A stretch of DNA of 64,000 nucleotides from Taenia hydatigena. Lineage: Eukaryota; Platyhelminthes; Cestoda; Cyclophyllidea; Taeniidae. The translations under genes and the position numbers were made by a program. The stretch spans positions 19,248,342 to 19,312,341 of the forward strand of contig JADWOT020000002.1 in the NCBI GenBank assembly GCA_036345935.2. Reading direction: 5' to 3'. Within the stretch, counting starts at the first letter, position 1. Each line of letters begins with the position of its first letter. This document shows, piece by piece, positions 1-11,820 of the stretch. A model generated the notes under the pieces. It was not told where the DNA came from and ran no database searches. It saw only the letters and a list, made by a program, of their open reading frames with translations.

Positions 1-904
1 CAGTAGTGATAACCGTAGAATTCACGTTTTGCTATCAGTTGTTTAGCATTTTGTTGAGCTTTTAGTTGCTAAAATAAGAAGTATGGCATAAACGTGCCAC
101 TGTGATGCGAGAATCAACTGTGTTGAGAACTCGAGAGGACGTAGAAATTGAGACGCCATCGCTGTATGAATGTTGTACATAAAGGAGGTTACGATGGGCG
201 TGCTCGTTCACGATATCTAATGTACTTCGCTACTTATTGAGCTTGAGTGGCAAAGACGATATCGCATGCCACCATCGTCTCATTTGCCTTGTTATTATTT
301 TCTCAGGCACCTGCACCCTGCATCGCACTTCTTCCCCAGCGGATTTGATTTGGTTACATTTTGCTAAGTTAATGGTAGCAAATTTTGCCGTTCGGTCCAC
401 GTGCAGTTAATCTCAATGCGTGAGCGGAATATGCGTACGTGACTGGGTGCCTCGTAAAAATGCTTCCTAGATAAACAAAATCAGATGAATTATGAAACCC
501 AGAAAATTATCGTGGTAGGCTTGTTAAGGAGAGTTCCGCTTTGGTGGCCAAAGCAATGCGATCAGTTGAGAAGATTGAAGTTACAGGTCCTCTGAGACGA
601 CTATTGCACCACCGCACTGTCAGCTTTATTCCATTGTAGTTTCAGAATGCACGAAGTTCTCCATCGTTCCAGCACGTATTGCTACGTCTTACTTAATGCA
701 GTGATAAAGTAAGAATATGGGAAGCGATGCAGACTGTCAACAGTAATGCACTGGCATTTTTGAGATGTACCGAGCATAGTGTGTGGTTGATGAACAGCGT
801 TAAAACAGGCGATTGTTCCACTGCCTAATGCGTTTGGCGGAATGACCGCTTTTACTATTCCATTTCACTAAAATGACTACTCGTCGTTTCCCCTTCTTAT
901 GGAA

Positions 905-2700
905 GTTTGATGTTTTGTGTTTCGGTAAACGCTGTTAAGTCCCAGGTAGTTAAATTAATTTTGGAGCAGTACTTCCTCCTTACTTGGCTTCCGTGCTTGT
1001 AAGTTACTCTATCAATCCACTTTAACTGCCTTTGCACCAGTGTTGATGCCATCGCTTGACCCAAAGCGACATTTTGAAACACCAGACCCAACAAACACTC
1101 AACAGTCACAGGAAAGCAAACGTGTTGTCGATTCTTTTAGGCAGATTCGTGGTTTCCCGACCAGCTGATAATCATTAATTAGCAAAGTAGGGATTGGGAG
1201 ACTACACCACGTGCGTAGTGACAACAGCAACATTGGCATTATTTGTCAATTCCAAATAATTACCGTTGTGTCCGCGCGCATGAGGTATATTTTTCAATTT
1301 TGCTCACTACAAGAGTCTACTTTGCGTGAAATACCACCGGATTTGTAAATGGCATCTGTCTTTGATATTGGAATAGAAGTGAAGGAAATTGCCCTTGTTC
1401 TTCTGTAGAACTTCAGCCATTCGTCGTAGCAGAAGTCAAACCTTGGTGCGATTCGTAGTGCCGCTCAAACGATATCCACTCCACCCCATTTAGCAGCCTG
1501 AGACCGAAGGCAGAGAAAGACAATAATATGATATCTTTGTATTGCTCAACAATTGGTCATTAGTTGATAAGGAGGGATCATGAGCTGCCTAAGAGTCTCC
1601 TCGCAGTTCTCCCATTCGCTTGAATTAATATTCACGCCTACTCAGCTTTGACGCGTGTCTGTCACTTCATTGCCATTAACCATCACAGCACTGGCCTCAT
1701 TGAATCACTGGTGCTCCACGCCATGCCATCCATCTCAGGCTGACAAATGAGAGCTTAAACTTCAGTCAGTCATTCTGCACACAGGCATCAGTGGATTGGA
1801 CTGGCGTTTACCACTGACTCGCGTAACCCCTATGCAAGGTTATGATACTGTCAATTAATGCAAACCACATTCCATAACAAAGATATGAACATCAACACGT
1901 ATTTAGATATGGTAAGGCAAAATCATTCAGAATTAGACTTTTTAGTGTTTGTGAGCGACTGCAGGGCGTCCTTCGTCTTTACACCATTCGGTTTTGACAT
2001 ATTTGAGGTTTGCTTTAGAGGCACTACGTGGTTAGTCCATTTTAGCTCTGGCGCATCCACACCAACTGCATTATCGCACTGACACGGAACAATTTGGAGT
2101 TGAGTAATTTTGCCGAGACAAGCGCCAACAATCATTGCGACTTTCGCAAATACCTCCCCAGAAATATTAGTTCTTTTTTATTAAAACCCTCACAAAAATA
2201 AAAACAGTGCATTCTTATCTGGCTTCACTCTCATCGCAACAGTGTCTTTACAAACCACTTTATAAAATGTCGCTTGAAAGAAATTTAAAGCAGGGTATGC
2301 GTTTGTAGCTGGTGGAGAAGGGCGACACAGTTATGAAGTGTGTCTCCAGCCAATAGGCATTTCATGTTGAATGCTATGTCTCATACCAAGTGCTCTGATG
2401 CGTCTAGTGAGCAATTGATCTGACCTGCGAACAAATGGTTCATCGTATGCGCATCATGTGATGGCAAGCGAGGGTGGCGGAAAGCAGACTCTTCAGCAGC
2501 ACCAATTGGAGAAGTGCAAAATCATTAAGCCTCTCCATCGGTTGTATATGAACCAACGGTACAACTGTTTCAGGTGTAAATAACTTCTGTTTTCATTTTG
2601 CCAGAGGCAATGCCGAAACCGAAGAAGCTGTTGATTACTAGCGGATATAAGACACTGGACTTGGCTTTCAATTGGCACTGCTGAATGGCATCGTGTTGGA
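905..2700 (+). repeat. Distal array block X, copy of unit A
   Basis: This block resembles 8581-10260, starting at the shared GATGTTTT-GTTTC-AAACGCTGTTAAGTC region. A diverged later part of the block recurs at 40935-41470, including the phrase CAAACAAATGGT-GCATCATGTGATGGCAAGCG. It contains only short open frames that are not conserved between copies, so I read it as non-coding sequence duplicated along with the VAL genes. Its inverted counterpart lies at about 23865-25660. Confidence 0.7.
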
Positions 2701-3554
2701 TTAACTATCCAAATCGACTAATGTCCATTTCCTTGGCTAGCATTGACAAAGCACTCACTCTGACTTGATGAGCACCTCAAAGCGCCGCATGAATCATGAC
2801 GGCCGCTACAGAATCATCGCAGTCAATTCTCCCTGTCAAGCTGAGACCATCACCGCAAAACAATGGCTCCATTGCTCTCTGTTGATCATGTCCACTCCCT
2901 ATACTTTCCTGACGTTTTCATTAACAAGGCATTAATAAATTGCAAAGTTCTGCAACCACAACATTTGTGAGCTTTAACCGCTGACAACATTGCTTTTGTT
3001 TCATGATGATGGCGCTCACCGAACATCGTGATTTCCCATGAAAGCCTTGCCATTGCTGCCACAATTCCATGCAGCATCAAAATTCGCGCATTTAGTGAAT
3101 TCAAGACACATAATAGCAATTTTTCTATAATAATAATTCTTTTCCGAATCGCTTGATTCACTGATATTAATTGTGTGAAGATATGAAGCTCAAAATTAAC
3201 GGTTACGCACGATCAACATATCATCATAATTTTATGTCTGCCTTTTATATTTTATCGCGCAAACTTCGCCTTTCTTATTAAAGTGTTCTGCTCAACTGCC
3301 CTTTCTACCTACATCGTCTATTTTCATGTGCTCGAAGCTGAAGCCAACACTTCACAACTGCCATCATATGACTTGTCAACATTGTGCTAGACCCGTTCTG
3401 CACCACCAATCACCAGCGACTCTACTTCATACTGCAAGATTGGCATTATACTAGTGAGTGGAGGCACGATTTCATTGTGTAAATCAATTTCTCGATGTGA
3501 CAACCCGAGAACTAAAGGGCGGAAAGAGGTGGTTGGGTGGATAATAAAAGGTGC
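2700..3554 (+). repeat. Block between X and Y, shared with unit E and the 57-kb remnant
   Basis: Similar sequence is found at 4560-4900, 41210-41880 and 57100-57800 (the last in the opposite orientation). Shared landmarks include GTTTCATGA-GATG, AAAGCCTTGCCAT and GACTTG-CA-TGTGCTAGACCCGTTCT. No stable open frame is kept between copies, so no gene is called. Confidence 0.6.
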
Positions 3555-4260
3555 TTTATGTACAACATTCATACAGCGATGACGTCTCAATTTCTACGTC
3601 CTCTCGAGTTCTCAACACAGTTGATTCTCGCATCACAGTGGCACGTTTATGCCATACTTCTTATTTTAGCAACTAGAAGCTCAACAAAATGTTAAACAAC
3701 TGATAGCAAAACGTGAATTCAACGGTTATCACTACTGTTCATCATATTCGGACTTAAATCAGTTTAGTGTGTTCCCGTTCACGGCTTAGGCAGCCCCTCT
3801 TTCGCAAAATATATGAAAAGTAAAGAAATGGTCCGATGGTTGCCTCGCTTGAATGTTGACTGATTAAAGGAGATAAAGCATACAATTTATCAGTAAAATA
3901 CTGAAGACTTAGACCTCTGCAGTGGCGTCGGCCACATCAGCGCAAACCATAGGGTTGGATATTCCCTAATAAGCGCATTGAATAAGTAACTGAAAGACTG
4001 AAAGCAAAGGTCGTCAAATTCAATGCATTGATACAAATGAGAAATAATAACTGGAATCAACGCAGTGAACAAATTGAAGACTGGGTGGAAGAGACTATTG
4101 CACATTTTATGGCATGGAACAGTGCAATAGTGATCATGGAGGGTGGGGCGTTGGAAAAACGCAAAATTCGAAAGAGTGAGGTAGGACATCATATATCGCC
4201 GTCATCTTTATATAGAGGTGGTAATGCCCCCACAACCCCAAATTTGATGTGATCTGATCG
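3555..4260 (+). repeat. Block Y with an outer part inverted at 1-183
   Basis: Bases 3555-3737 are the reverse complement of 1-183, with few differences. The block continues to about 4260 and is a direct diverged copy of 26382-27060 upstream of gene D. Diverged Y blocks also occur at 4980-5500 and 10290-10800. In unit order it lies 5' of the VAL gene. Finding the same block inverted at the window edge implies an oppositely oriented unit further left. Confidence 0.75.
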
Positions 4261-4979
4261 AGTGTCACTGATTTAGTCTGATGGATCGAAAATTGCCAGA
4301 ACGTCGCGAAACGTGACTGCAGTGCCCAGTCATCTACAGGTGCGTTCAGCTAGTCGCGTCTGGTACATCCATGCAAACGACACCGAAGACAGCAAGTTCG
4401 CATAAGTTTTAGGTGATGGAGCAAAATAAGAACAGCGTCATTGTTTGCTTACACAAAGCCTCCATCATATTTCTACGCAGATGCGCAGACGATGATGAGA
4501 CAGATTTTACCATCAGGGCGGATTCACGAAACCACAATATTTTTGAGGTTTAACTATTGATGATATTGTTATTGTTTCATGAAGATGATGTCCACTAAAA
4601 TAACGTGATTACCCAGGAAAGCCTTGCCATTACTTCCACAAATCATATGTTTGATGAATGCACAAACTCATAACTGCTATTCTTCCGAAAATCCTTGTGA
4701 AATTGTATGATACATGGATATCGTTTGTTTGAAGGGACAAAGATCAAAATTAATAGTTTAACACGATCAACAGATCACCATAATTGCATGTCTGCTTCCC
4801 ATATTGCACGGCACAGCTTCACTTTGTTTATTGAAGATTCCTGCTCAAGCGCCCTTTCCAACCCCCATCGTCTGCGGTTATAGGCTCAGAGTCGAGGCCG
4901 ACACTTCACAAAAGCCATCATATGACTTGTGGTCGTTTTGCTAAACCCGTTCTCCATCACCGACCGCCAGCGACTCCAC

Positions 4980-5500
4980 TTCATCCCACGAAGACATGAT
5001 CTCATCTTGCAAATTCACGTCTCATGCGATCTCAAGCACTAGAGAGTGAGAAGAGACAGTTAAGTAGACAAAGAAGGGTGCTTTGTGTACAACATCCACA
5101 CACTGACGACGTCTCTACTTACATGTCCCCTCATGTCCCCAACACAATTTATTCTCCCATCATTTATGCCATATTTTTATTTTAGCAGTTCAAAGCTTAA
5201 AACAATATCAGACAAATGACGATTAAACCCTGCACTCTACGGTTATCACTACTGTTCACCGCATTTGAGTCAACTCAGTTCAGTGTGTCCCAGCCAACTG
5301 TTCTCACAGCCCTTCTTCTGCCAACGATATGAAAAATAAAAGAAATGATTAAGCGGTTTCTCGCTCCAAAGTTGACTAATTAAGAGATAAGGCATTCAAT
5401 ATATTGGTGGAATTGAAGAAATTGCTCTCTGCAGTGACACTGAACACATCAGCATAAATGGTAGCGTTGGGTAGTCTGTAATGGGCACATTGAATAAGAA
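4980..5500 (+). repeat. Second, diverged Y block in unit A
   Basis: The sequence from GATCTCATCTTGCAAATTCACG through TGTACAACATCCACACACTGACGACG and the TACGGTTATCACTACTGTTCACCG element matches both 3470-4000 and 10300-10800, at lower similarity to 3470-4000. Unit A thus carries two tandem Y blocks. The mirror copy is at about 21065-21585. Confidence 0.65.
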
Positions 5501-5749
5501 ACTGAAGGGCTCAAGGCAAAGGCCGCCAAAGATTTCCTCTTGCTGGCTCCTAACTGCATGGACAGTTCATTTAGCAGTGTCAAATGCCAAAGGGACATCT
5601 CGCGACACTGTCACTATAAAGCATTGACAGGAGTTAAGCATTTGTAAAGTGGAGGGAAGGATAATTTAATCGAGATTCTTTTCAGTCTAAAAAAGAAGAT
5701 GTTGTTGGCTATGCAGTAAATCCTACCATAGCCATTTTTTTGCCACGCG

Positions 5750-6360
5750 CTTGCACAAATTACCTCGAACTAGGCATTTCCTAATTCAATAGCAGTGAGA
5801 CAAATGAGGGACACTAACTGTCATAAACACGGTGGGTAAATTGCAGTCTTCCCAAATTTCTGAGTGTTGTCTATGGAAGACTAAGTGGAAGAAACCATTG
5901 CACATTTGGTGGCAAAGAAAATGCACTAGTGATCATGGAGGGTGAGGTGTTGACAAATTGTAAAATTTAAAATAGTGAGGTAAGGTATCACCCAACGCCA
6001 TCATCTTTGCATAAATGTGATAATGCTCGCACAACCTCAAATTTGCTGCAATCTGATTGTCTGCCAGTGATTTGGTCTGTTGGAACTAGAACTGTCGGAA
6101 AGCGGCTAAACGTGACTGCAGTGCCTATGGATCACATGGTCAGGATCAGAACACTTGAGTCATTTCAAATCCGCCTACACTGCAAATCGTGTCTGTTATT
6201 ACATCAAAAACGTGAAATGAGAGCAAGCCTAATCAGCAGATCCGCAATTCTAAGTCGGCTTGACCTGGACCATGAGTGGGTTAGATTACCTCAACCAATG
6301 TGATGCCATAGACTATTTGATTACACCACTTCCAATCATATCACACCACACTCCATGTTT
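5750..6360 (+). promoter_or_regulatory. Promoter-proximal 5' flank of pseudogene A
   Basis: This stretch precedes VAL copy A and is shared with 11280-11775 (B), 26930-27300 (D) and 41900-42240 (E), and mirrored at 20205-20815 (C). Shared landmarks are CTGCAATCTGATCGTCTG-CACTGATTTGGTCTG, the GTCAGGATCAGA-CACTTGAGTC segment and the TTTCAC-box just before the TATA element. Being retained next to every copy is consistent with promoter function, but it could equally be passive co-duplication. Confidence 0.5.
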
Positions 6361-6364
6361 CACC

Positions 6365-6372
6365 TATAAATA
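6365..6372 (+). promoter_or_regulatory. TATA box of pseudogene A
   Basis: TATAAATA lies 38 bases before the ATG at 6410. The same TTTCAC-NN-TATAAATAGG context occurs before gene E. B and D have the variant AATAAATA at the equivalent place. Confidence 0.7.
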
Positions 6373-6409
6373 GGTGAGCTTATCTCGCCCTCCTGGCCCC
6401 TTTGCCACG

Positions 6410-7481
6410 ATGGTATGCGCATGGAATGGTGAGTTGTTCATTATTTAGCATCTCTCACTATCATTACCCTCAACTTTTGCTCTGCACACTTCTCGATGTG
6501 TCAGGTCTTTAGCCTGATCACTGTCATCGCCATGGTAGCCTGTTATCTACCCACACCGGTCGAACAAGAACAACTTCTTGAGGCTCATTGGGAGGTTCGT
6601 GAAAATGTGTACCCTCCTGCCAGCAATACGCAACTATTGGTACGTTCACTCCCAAAACCTGCGTGGATGGCTGGACATGTGTTGGCACCATAATCTGTTT
6701 TGCGTGTAAATGTTCTTTGTCTAGAGGTATTCAAAATGATTGGAGGGTCTGGCAGAAAGTTGGATCTTGCAGTGCAACTTCCCAATTCATTTCATGTGGC
6801 CCTACCATGTAGCTGCATGAAATTTCATCGTTATTAGTGGCGAAAAGCCAAACATTATTGAGGGCGTGTATGCCTGGAAGAAAGAAGCTAAACACTACAA
6901 TTATTACAACAACTCTTGCACAGGGTCCTGTATTCACTACACACAGGTGAGGAAATTGTATCTGTGTGTGTGTGCTACTCATGACATGCGGAGTGTGGAT
7001 GCAATCCAATCTACACAGCGATGCCACTCACTCCTTACTGCTGAGTGCCTAATTGAACTGCTGTGTGGATAGAAGAGGTGTAAAGGAGTGGAGGCATGTG
7101 CATGATGTTGTGATAATGAATGGCTTAGTACGAGATGGTACGTCTTGTCATGCCTTTCTCTCTACTTAAGCAGATGGTGTGGGCATCCACGACTGAGGTG
7201 GACTGTGCAATGGAACGATGTGATGACCTTGTGCCCAATTTAGAGAATCCACAATATTTGATTGTGTGTGGTTACAGCCCTCTGTAAGTTTGGTTTCGTC
7301 TGATCGTGTGACCAATGAGAAGCCTATCGATACATTGCTACGTGCGCATTCCTTTAGATTTAGATACGGACAACAGCAACGTCCATATGAGCAAGGACCC
7401 AGCTGCAGCCAATGCCCCAGTGGATGGGTATTTTACCGTAACCAATGCGCCGAAAAGCTGGGAAGCCATCACAAAATGTAA
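6410..7481 (+). pseudogene. VAL (CAP/SCP-TAPS) pseudogene, copy A
   Basis: Exons read as 6410-6428, 6505-6639, 6725-6946, 7174-7283 and 7358-7481, with the same boundaries as gene D. The family is secreted CAP-domain proteins (venom-allergen-like). The core motifs HYTQ, a VWA..TEV segment and NPQYLI remain readable. Breaks relative to D are: a 17-base deletion at the start of exon 2 that frameshifts the signal peptide; TGA at 6737-6739; TGA at 6818-6820, where D has CGA; a Cys-to-Tyr change in the GV.AW motif; and a one-base loss near the end of exon 5 that truncates the tail. An alternative ATG at 6496 could restart a signal-like peptide, but the exon 3 stops remain. Splice sites look canonical. 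Copy C shares all the exon 1-3 defects. Confidence 0.88.
6957..6983 (+). repeat. TG microsatellite in intron 3 of copy A
   Basis: A short TG-rich run starts just after the exon 3 donor. Equivalent runs lie in intron 3 of B (12384-12410), C (19570-19612, longer, read as CA on the plus strand) and D (27917-27942). The high-identity inverted repeat ends here. Confidence 0.8.
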
Positions 7482-7659
7482 CTGTACCAGCCTGTGTGGT
7501 GTATAAGGAGTAATTGCGTGCTATCTGTACTGGCTGCAGCCAAAATTATGTGCTGTGGATCGGTCGCCATTTCTCCAAGTACTCTCACCACTTTTCACTT
7601 TTTAAGCTCTGTCAATTCTCTGGTATGTCTTCTTTGTTTTCGACTTCGCATTTTGGCAA

Positions 7660-7665
7660 AATAAA
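7660..7665 (+). terminator. Polyadenylation signal of copy A
   Basis: AATAAA lies about 180 bases after the stop of exon 5, at the same relative place as in D, B, E and (inverted) C. Confidence 0.6.
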
Positions 7666-7689
7666 TACGCACAAACTCACATATCTTGA

Positions 7690-8290
7690 TGAATGTGGCT
7701 ATAAGGAGAGGGCAGGTTTACCGGAGTCTCTTGCGTCTTTTTGATTTGGAGTTGGCATTTTGGAAAGAAAGGGTCTGAATTCTTGAGTCTGACAAAGTGT
7801 TCCATCAGGCTATGGCTAGTGCGCACGAATGGTAGCCAATGGTGGCAGCAGTCAATAGTGGTTTCCATGAGACTATGAAGCAATGCCTCTACGACAATGC
7901 ATCGCATTCCCTTAAATGACAGCTTTGAGTGACTGCAAGTAGTTAAGTAAATTGCATGAAGCTTCTTGTGTTTCAAAAGTGCCCCATAAAGGCGAGCAGG
8001 TGTTAACGCATGCCTTAGGAGTGTTTAATGTCACTGGCCAAAAGTCAGTTCATGCCATCAGGTGAGAGATGGAAAGGTTTCTGGTCTCGCGCTTGGCTGT
8101 ACGATGAGCATTTGCTGTCATATGAAGGAAAATTGTATCATCTTTCGTCCTACCTATCGCGCAGCTAAGGTTCATTTAAGGACAGCTACCTCGTCCCGAA
8201 GCACATGACCCTGTCACCGATCACAAGCTCGAATCCTACTCAACTCATATGTTTCGTAATTTTCTGCAATTAAAAAGATGGCAACGCGAT
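7690..8290 (+). repeat. 3' flank type F1 of copy A
   Basis: This matches 28680-29640 downstream of D, including GCAGGTTTACCGGAGTCTCTTGCGTC, GGTTTCTGGTCTCGC-CTTGGCTG and CCCGAAGCACA-GACC-TGTCACCGATC. Diverged F1 sequence also lies without a gene at 16450-17100. Open frames in it are not conserved. Confidence 0.75.
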
Positions 8291-8299
8291 CATTACAAC

Positions 8300-8580
8300 T
8301 ATGATTGACCGATCTTGTCCACAGCCTAGATATGATGTTTGTTAGCACCCAGCTTAGCTCCCACCCCAGCTTCGTAATGGAGAGGGTCTTGCTGAAGTCA
8401 TTGTCATCCCCACAACTTTCCTCCATTGCTCATAATCTGACCGTACATTATATTCGCTTGCACAAATTTGGGCCAAATATAAAATATTTGGCGTTGTGCC
8501 CTGTTTCGATGATTTAATTTACAATTTGCTTTCATTAATACATTCCATAATCCATAATTTTCTCTTTTCACGCAATTTTG
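8300..8580 (+). repeat. Short duplicated segment, second copy at 11030-11280
   Basis: The shared run includes GACCGATC-GTCCACAGCCT and ATGATGTTTG, followed by a GCTGAAGTCATT-TC segment. It is diverged and has no gene. It joins flank F1 of A to block X of unit B. Confidence 0.5.
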
Positions 8581-10260
8581 ATGTTTTATGTTTCAATAAA
8601 CGCTGTTAAGTCGCAGAAAGCCAAACCTTTATTAGAGGCTGTACTTCCTTCTCTTTACTTAGCCCTTATATTTGGGAGTTATTTTATTACTCCTTTGTAT
8701 CAGCGTTGATGCCAACCGCCACAGGAAAGCAAACGTGTTGCCGATTCTTTTGAAGCAAATATGTGGCTTTCTCTCCAGCCGACAATCGTTCGTTTATAAG
8801 GTAAGAATTGAGATTCTGCACCACGTGCGTATTAATAGCAGTAACATTGACATCGTTTGCCATTTCCATATAATTACTGTGGTTACTATGCGCCTAGGAT
8901 CTGTTTTTTTTCAAATTCGTCCACCATAACAGGTAAATTTTAGCAAAACGAAACCGGGTTCCTTAATAGAGCCTGCTAGCGATTTCGAAATGAACGTGAG
9001 AGAAGTTGTCTTTTAGTCCTTGTAGAAACCTAATCCATATCTTAGCTCGATTCGTAGTGTTTCTCAAATTTTATCCAATCTACCTCATTTAGCAGTCTGG
9101 GACCGAAGGCAGAGAAAGACAATAACGCGATATCTTTGTGATGTTCAATAATTGATCATTTGTTAAGCAGAAGGAATTATGTGCTGCCAAAGAGTCTCCT
9201 TGCAGTTCATTTGTGCACTTGAAATAATATCCATTCCTACTCAGCTTTGGCGCGTGTCTATCACTTCATTCCTTTTAAGCATTGCAGCACTAGCTTCATC
9301 GAATCACTGCTGCACCACGGCATGCCAACCATCTCAGGCTAGCAAATAAGAGCTAAAAGCCTAAGCCAGTCATTCTGCACGCGAGCATTAGTGAATTGGA
9401 TCGGCGTTTACCACTGACTCGCGCGACCCCATTATAAGGTCGCGATGATGTCACTTAGTGCAGGTTTGTTTTTCATAACAAAGATATGAACATCAGAACG
9501 TATTTACATGTAGTAAATCAGAACCATTCGGTATTGAACTATTGAGTGTTTGTGAGCAACTGCAGGGCGTCCTTTATCTTTACACCACTCAATGTTGGCA
9601 TATTTGAGGTGTGGTTTAGAGAAACTACGTGTTTAGTCCATTTTAGCTCTGACGTTAATTTTTCCCTGAGTTGGCGACCGACACAAACTGCATTATCGTA
9701 CCGACACCGTGCAATTTGGAATTGAACAATTTTGCCGAGACATGCGAATAATGTGCTGCCCTCATCACGATTGTACATATGTAGATACATTTGCTGGCTC
9801 CTCACTACTGCACAAATGTCGGTCTTAAATCTACGCAAAAACCCCGTTTATTGTCACTTGTGAAGCACTTGCTTCATTTTCACTTGTAGCATGCTAATGA
9901 GTTTTGTAACTTGTGTGAATATCTCTTTAAAAAGGCATTAGTCCTTTACTGAGAATCCTCACAAAATTCAACAAAAAAGTCTTCTTATTTACATCTACTT
10001 GCATCGAAAGTGTCTCAAAAATAGTCCTTTAAAGTGTCATTTGGAACAAATTAAAAAGATTGTATATTGATAACCGGTAAAGAAAGACCTCATGGCTCTA
10101 TATTGTGTCTCTGGTCAATTGGTATTTGGTGTTGGATGTTATGTTTCATGCCGAGTGCTCTGATGCCTTTGAAGAGAAATTGCTTTGACCTGCAGACAAA
10201 TGGTGCGTTGTACGCGCATCATGTGATGGCAAGCGTGGGTGGGCGAGAGCGACCTTTTGG
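8581..10260 (+). repeat. Block X of unit B
   Basis: This is a diverged direct copy of 905-2480: the order of landmarks is the same, with many substitutions and indels. No conserved reading frame is seen. It shows that the duplicated unit includes several kilobases of upstream sequence. Confidence 0.7.
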
Positions 10261-10289
10261 GTGACACGAAGAGGAGAGGTGCAAAATCC

Positions 10290-11150
10290 TTTGAGCACGA
10301 CCTCATTGTGTAAATCCATATCTCGTTGAGTGAATCTTTAGAGATATGAGATGAAGAAACAGTTGAGCAGACATTGAAGGATGCTTTGTGTACAACAACC
10401 CTGCACCGATGAAGTCCTAACTTGCATGTCCCCTCACCTCCTCATCACAAGTGATTCTTGCATTACAGTGACAGTTTTATGCTTTTCTATTTTAGCAATT
10501 GAAAGCTCGAGAAGATATCAGGCAAATGACAAATAAGCCTTGCATTCTACGGTCCTAACTACTGTTCACCGCGTTCGGAGTTGAATCAGTTCAGTGTGTT
10601 CCGTTCACTGCCATCACAGCCCTTCTTCTGCCAAAGATATAAAAAATAAAAGGAGTGATTCAGTGTTTTTCTTGCTTGTAAGTTGACTGATTAAAGAAGA
10701 TAAGGGCATCCAAGTTATAAGTGGGAACTGAAGAAATAGCTCTCTACAGTAGCAACGAATGCACCAGCTTAAATGATAGCGTTGGATAATCTATAAGGGG
10801 CAAGTTGAATAAGAAATTGAAAGACTAAAGGGAAAGGTCGTCAAACCTTTCATCTTGCGGACCCTTATCTGCATTGCCAGTACGTTCAGTGGTGTCACAC
10901 GCCAATGACACACTTTGTGACAACGCTACAAAAAAGCATTGACAGAAGGGAAGTATTTGTGCAGTAGGGAGGGAAGAAGGTTTACTAGAGATGCTTTCCG
11001 ATCTCGGAGAAACGAAGGTCCAAAGGTCCACATGGACCGATCCGGTCCACAGCCTGGGCATGATGTTTGCGATCACACACTTTAGCTTCCACTCCAGCCT
11101 TGTGATGTAGAGCATCCTGCTGAAGTCATTTTCAGGTACACAACGCTAAA
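10290..11150 (+). repeat. Block Y of unit B
   Basis: This matches 4980-5680: TGTACAACAAC-C-GCACCGATGA, the ATGTCCCCTCA segment, the ACTACTGTTCACCGC element and the long tail with AATTGCTCTCTNCAGTGNCA. Non-coding and diverged. Confidence 0.65.
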
Positions 11151-11820
11151 TCTAGCATAAAATTGGTCTGATTTTTATTTGTGTTAACAAATAGTGGCCA
11201 TCTGGCACCTTGGTAAACATCGTCTTTCCATAAATTACATATTTTCTTCGCAAATCGTGAGTTTGGCTGATTGTGCCCGACTCGCACAAACACAACATAA
11301 CTTAAACTAGGCGTTTGCTAATTCAGTAGCATCAACGGAGTGAGTAAATTGCTATTTTTTGCTCCCAGTGTCAGAGTATTGCCTTTGGATGACTGAGTGG
11401 AAGAGACCGTTGTACACCTTGTGATGTGGTAAAGTAGAGGAGTGGTCATGGAGGATGAGGTAGGGTATTTCGTCGCTGTTATCTTTGCATGAAGGCAATA
11501 ATGCTCGCACAACTTCATTTTCGCTGCAACCTGATCGTCTGTTACTGAAATAGTCTGCTGGAACAAGAGCTACGAGAAAGTTGCAAAAAAGTGACTGTAG
11601 TGCTCATGGATTATATAATCAGGATCAGAACACTTGAGTCCCTTCAATCAGCAGATCTGCAATTCAACGTTGGCTTGACCTGAGCCATGAGTGACGGGAT
11701 TATCTCTACCAACGTGATGTCTTGGTCTGTCTATCACGCCACGTCCAACCACATCACACTACACCATGTTTCACGAATAAATACGTGCGATCATCACGTC
11801 CTCCTAGTTCCCTTGCCACG

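Larger units (their letters stand above)
1..6961 (+). repeat. Left arm of a 6.96-kb near-identical inverted repeat
   Basis: Position x in this arm matches the reverse complement of position 26565 minus x. The sum stays constant at every anchor checked between 1 and about 6950, so no net indel was seen. I noticed four single-base differences in the stretches compared (near 1637, 1783, 2547 and 6180), but did not compare every base. The arm carries the repeated non-coding blocks of the VAL array and exons 1-3 of pseudogene A. It runs off the window at base 1, so its true outer end is unknown. It ends inside the TG microsatellite of intron 3. Confidence 0.93.

Noticed and set aside
2886..3161. 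Frame conserved in the two arms and resembled at 41453-41635
   Set aside because: Conservation in the arms is simply arm identity. In the diverged copies the frame breaks, so it reflects DNA homology and not coding.
6496..6693. Plus-strand frame starting in exon 2 of copy A, with a signal-like N-terminus
   Set aside because: It is exon 2 read through into intron 2. Even if spliced, exon 3 has two TGA codons, so it is not a separate gene.
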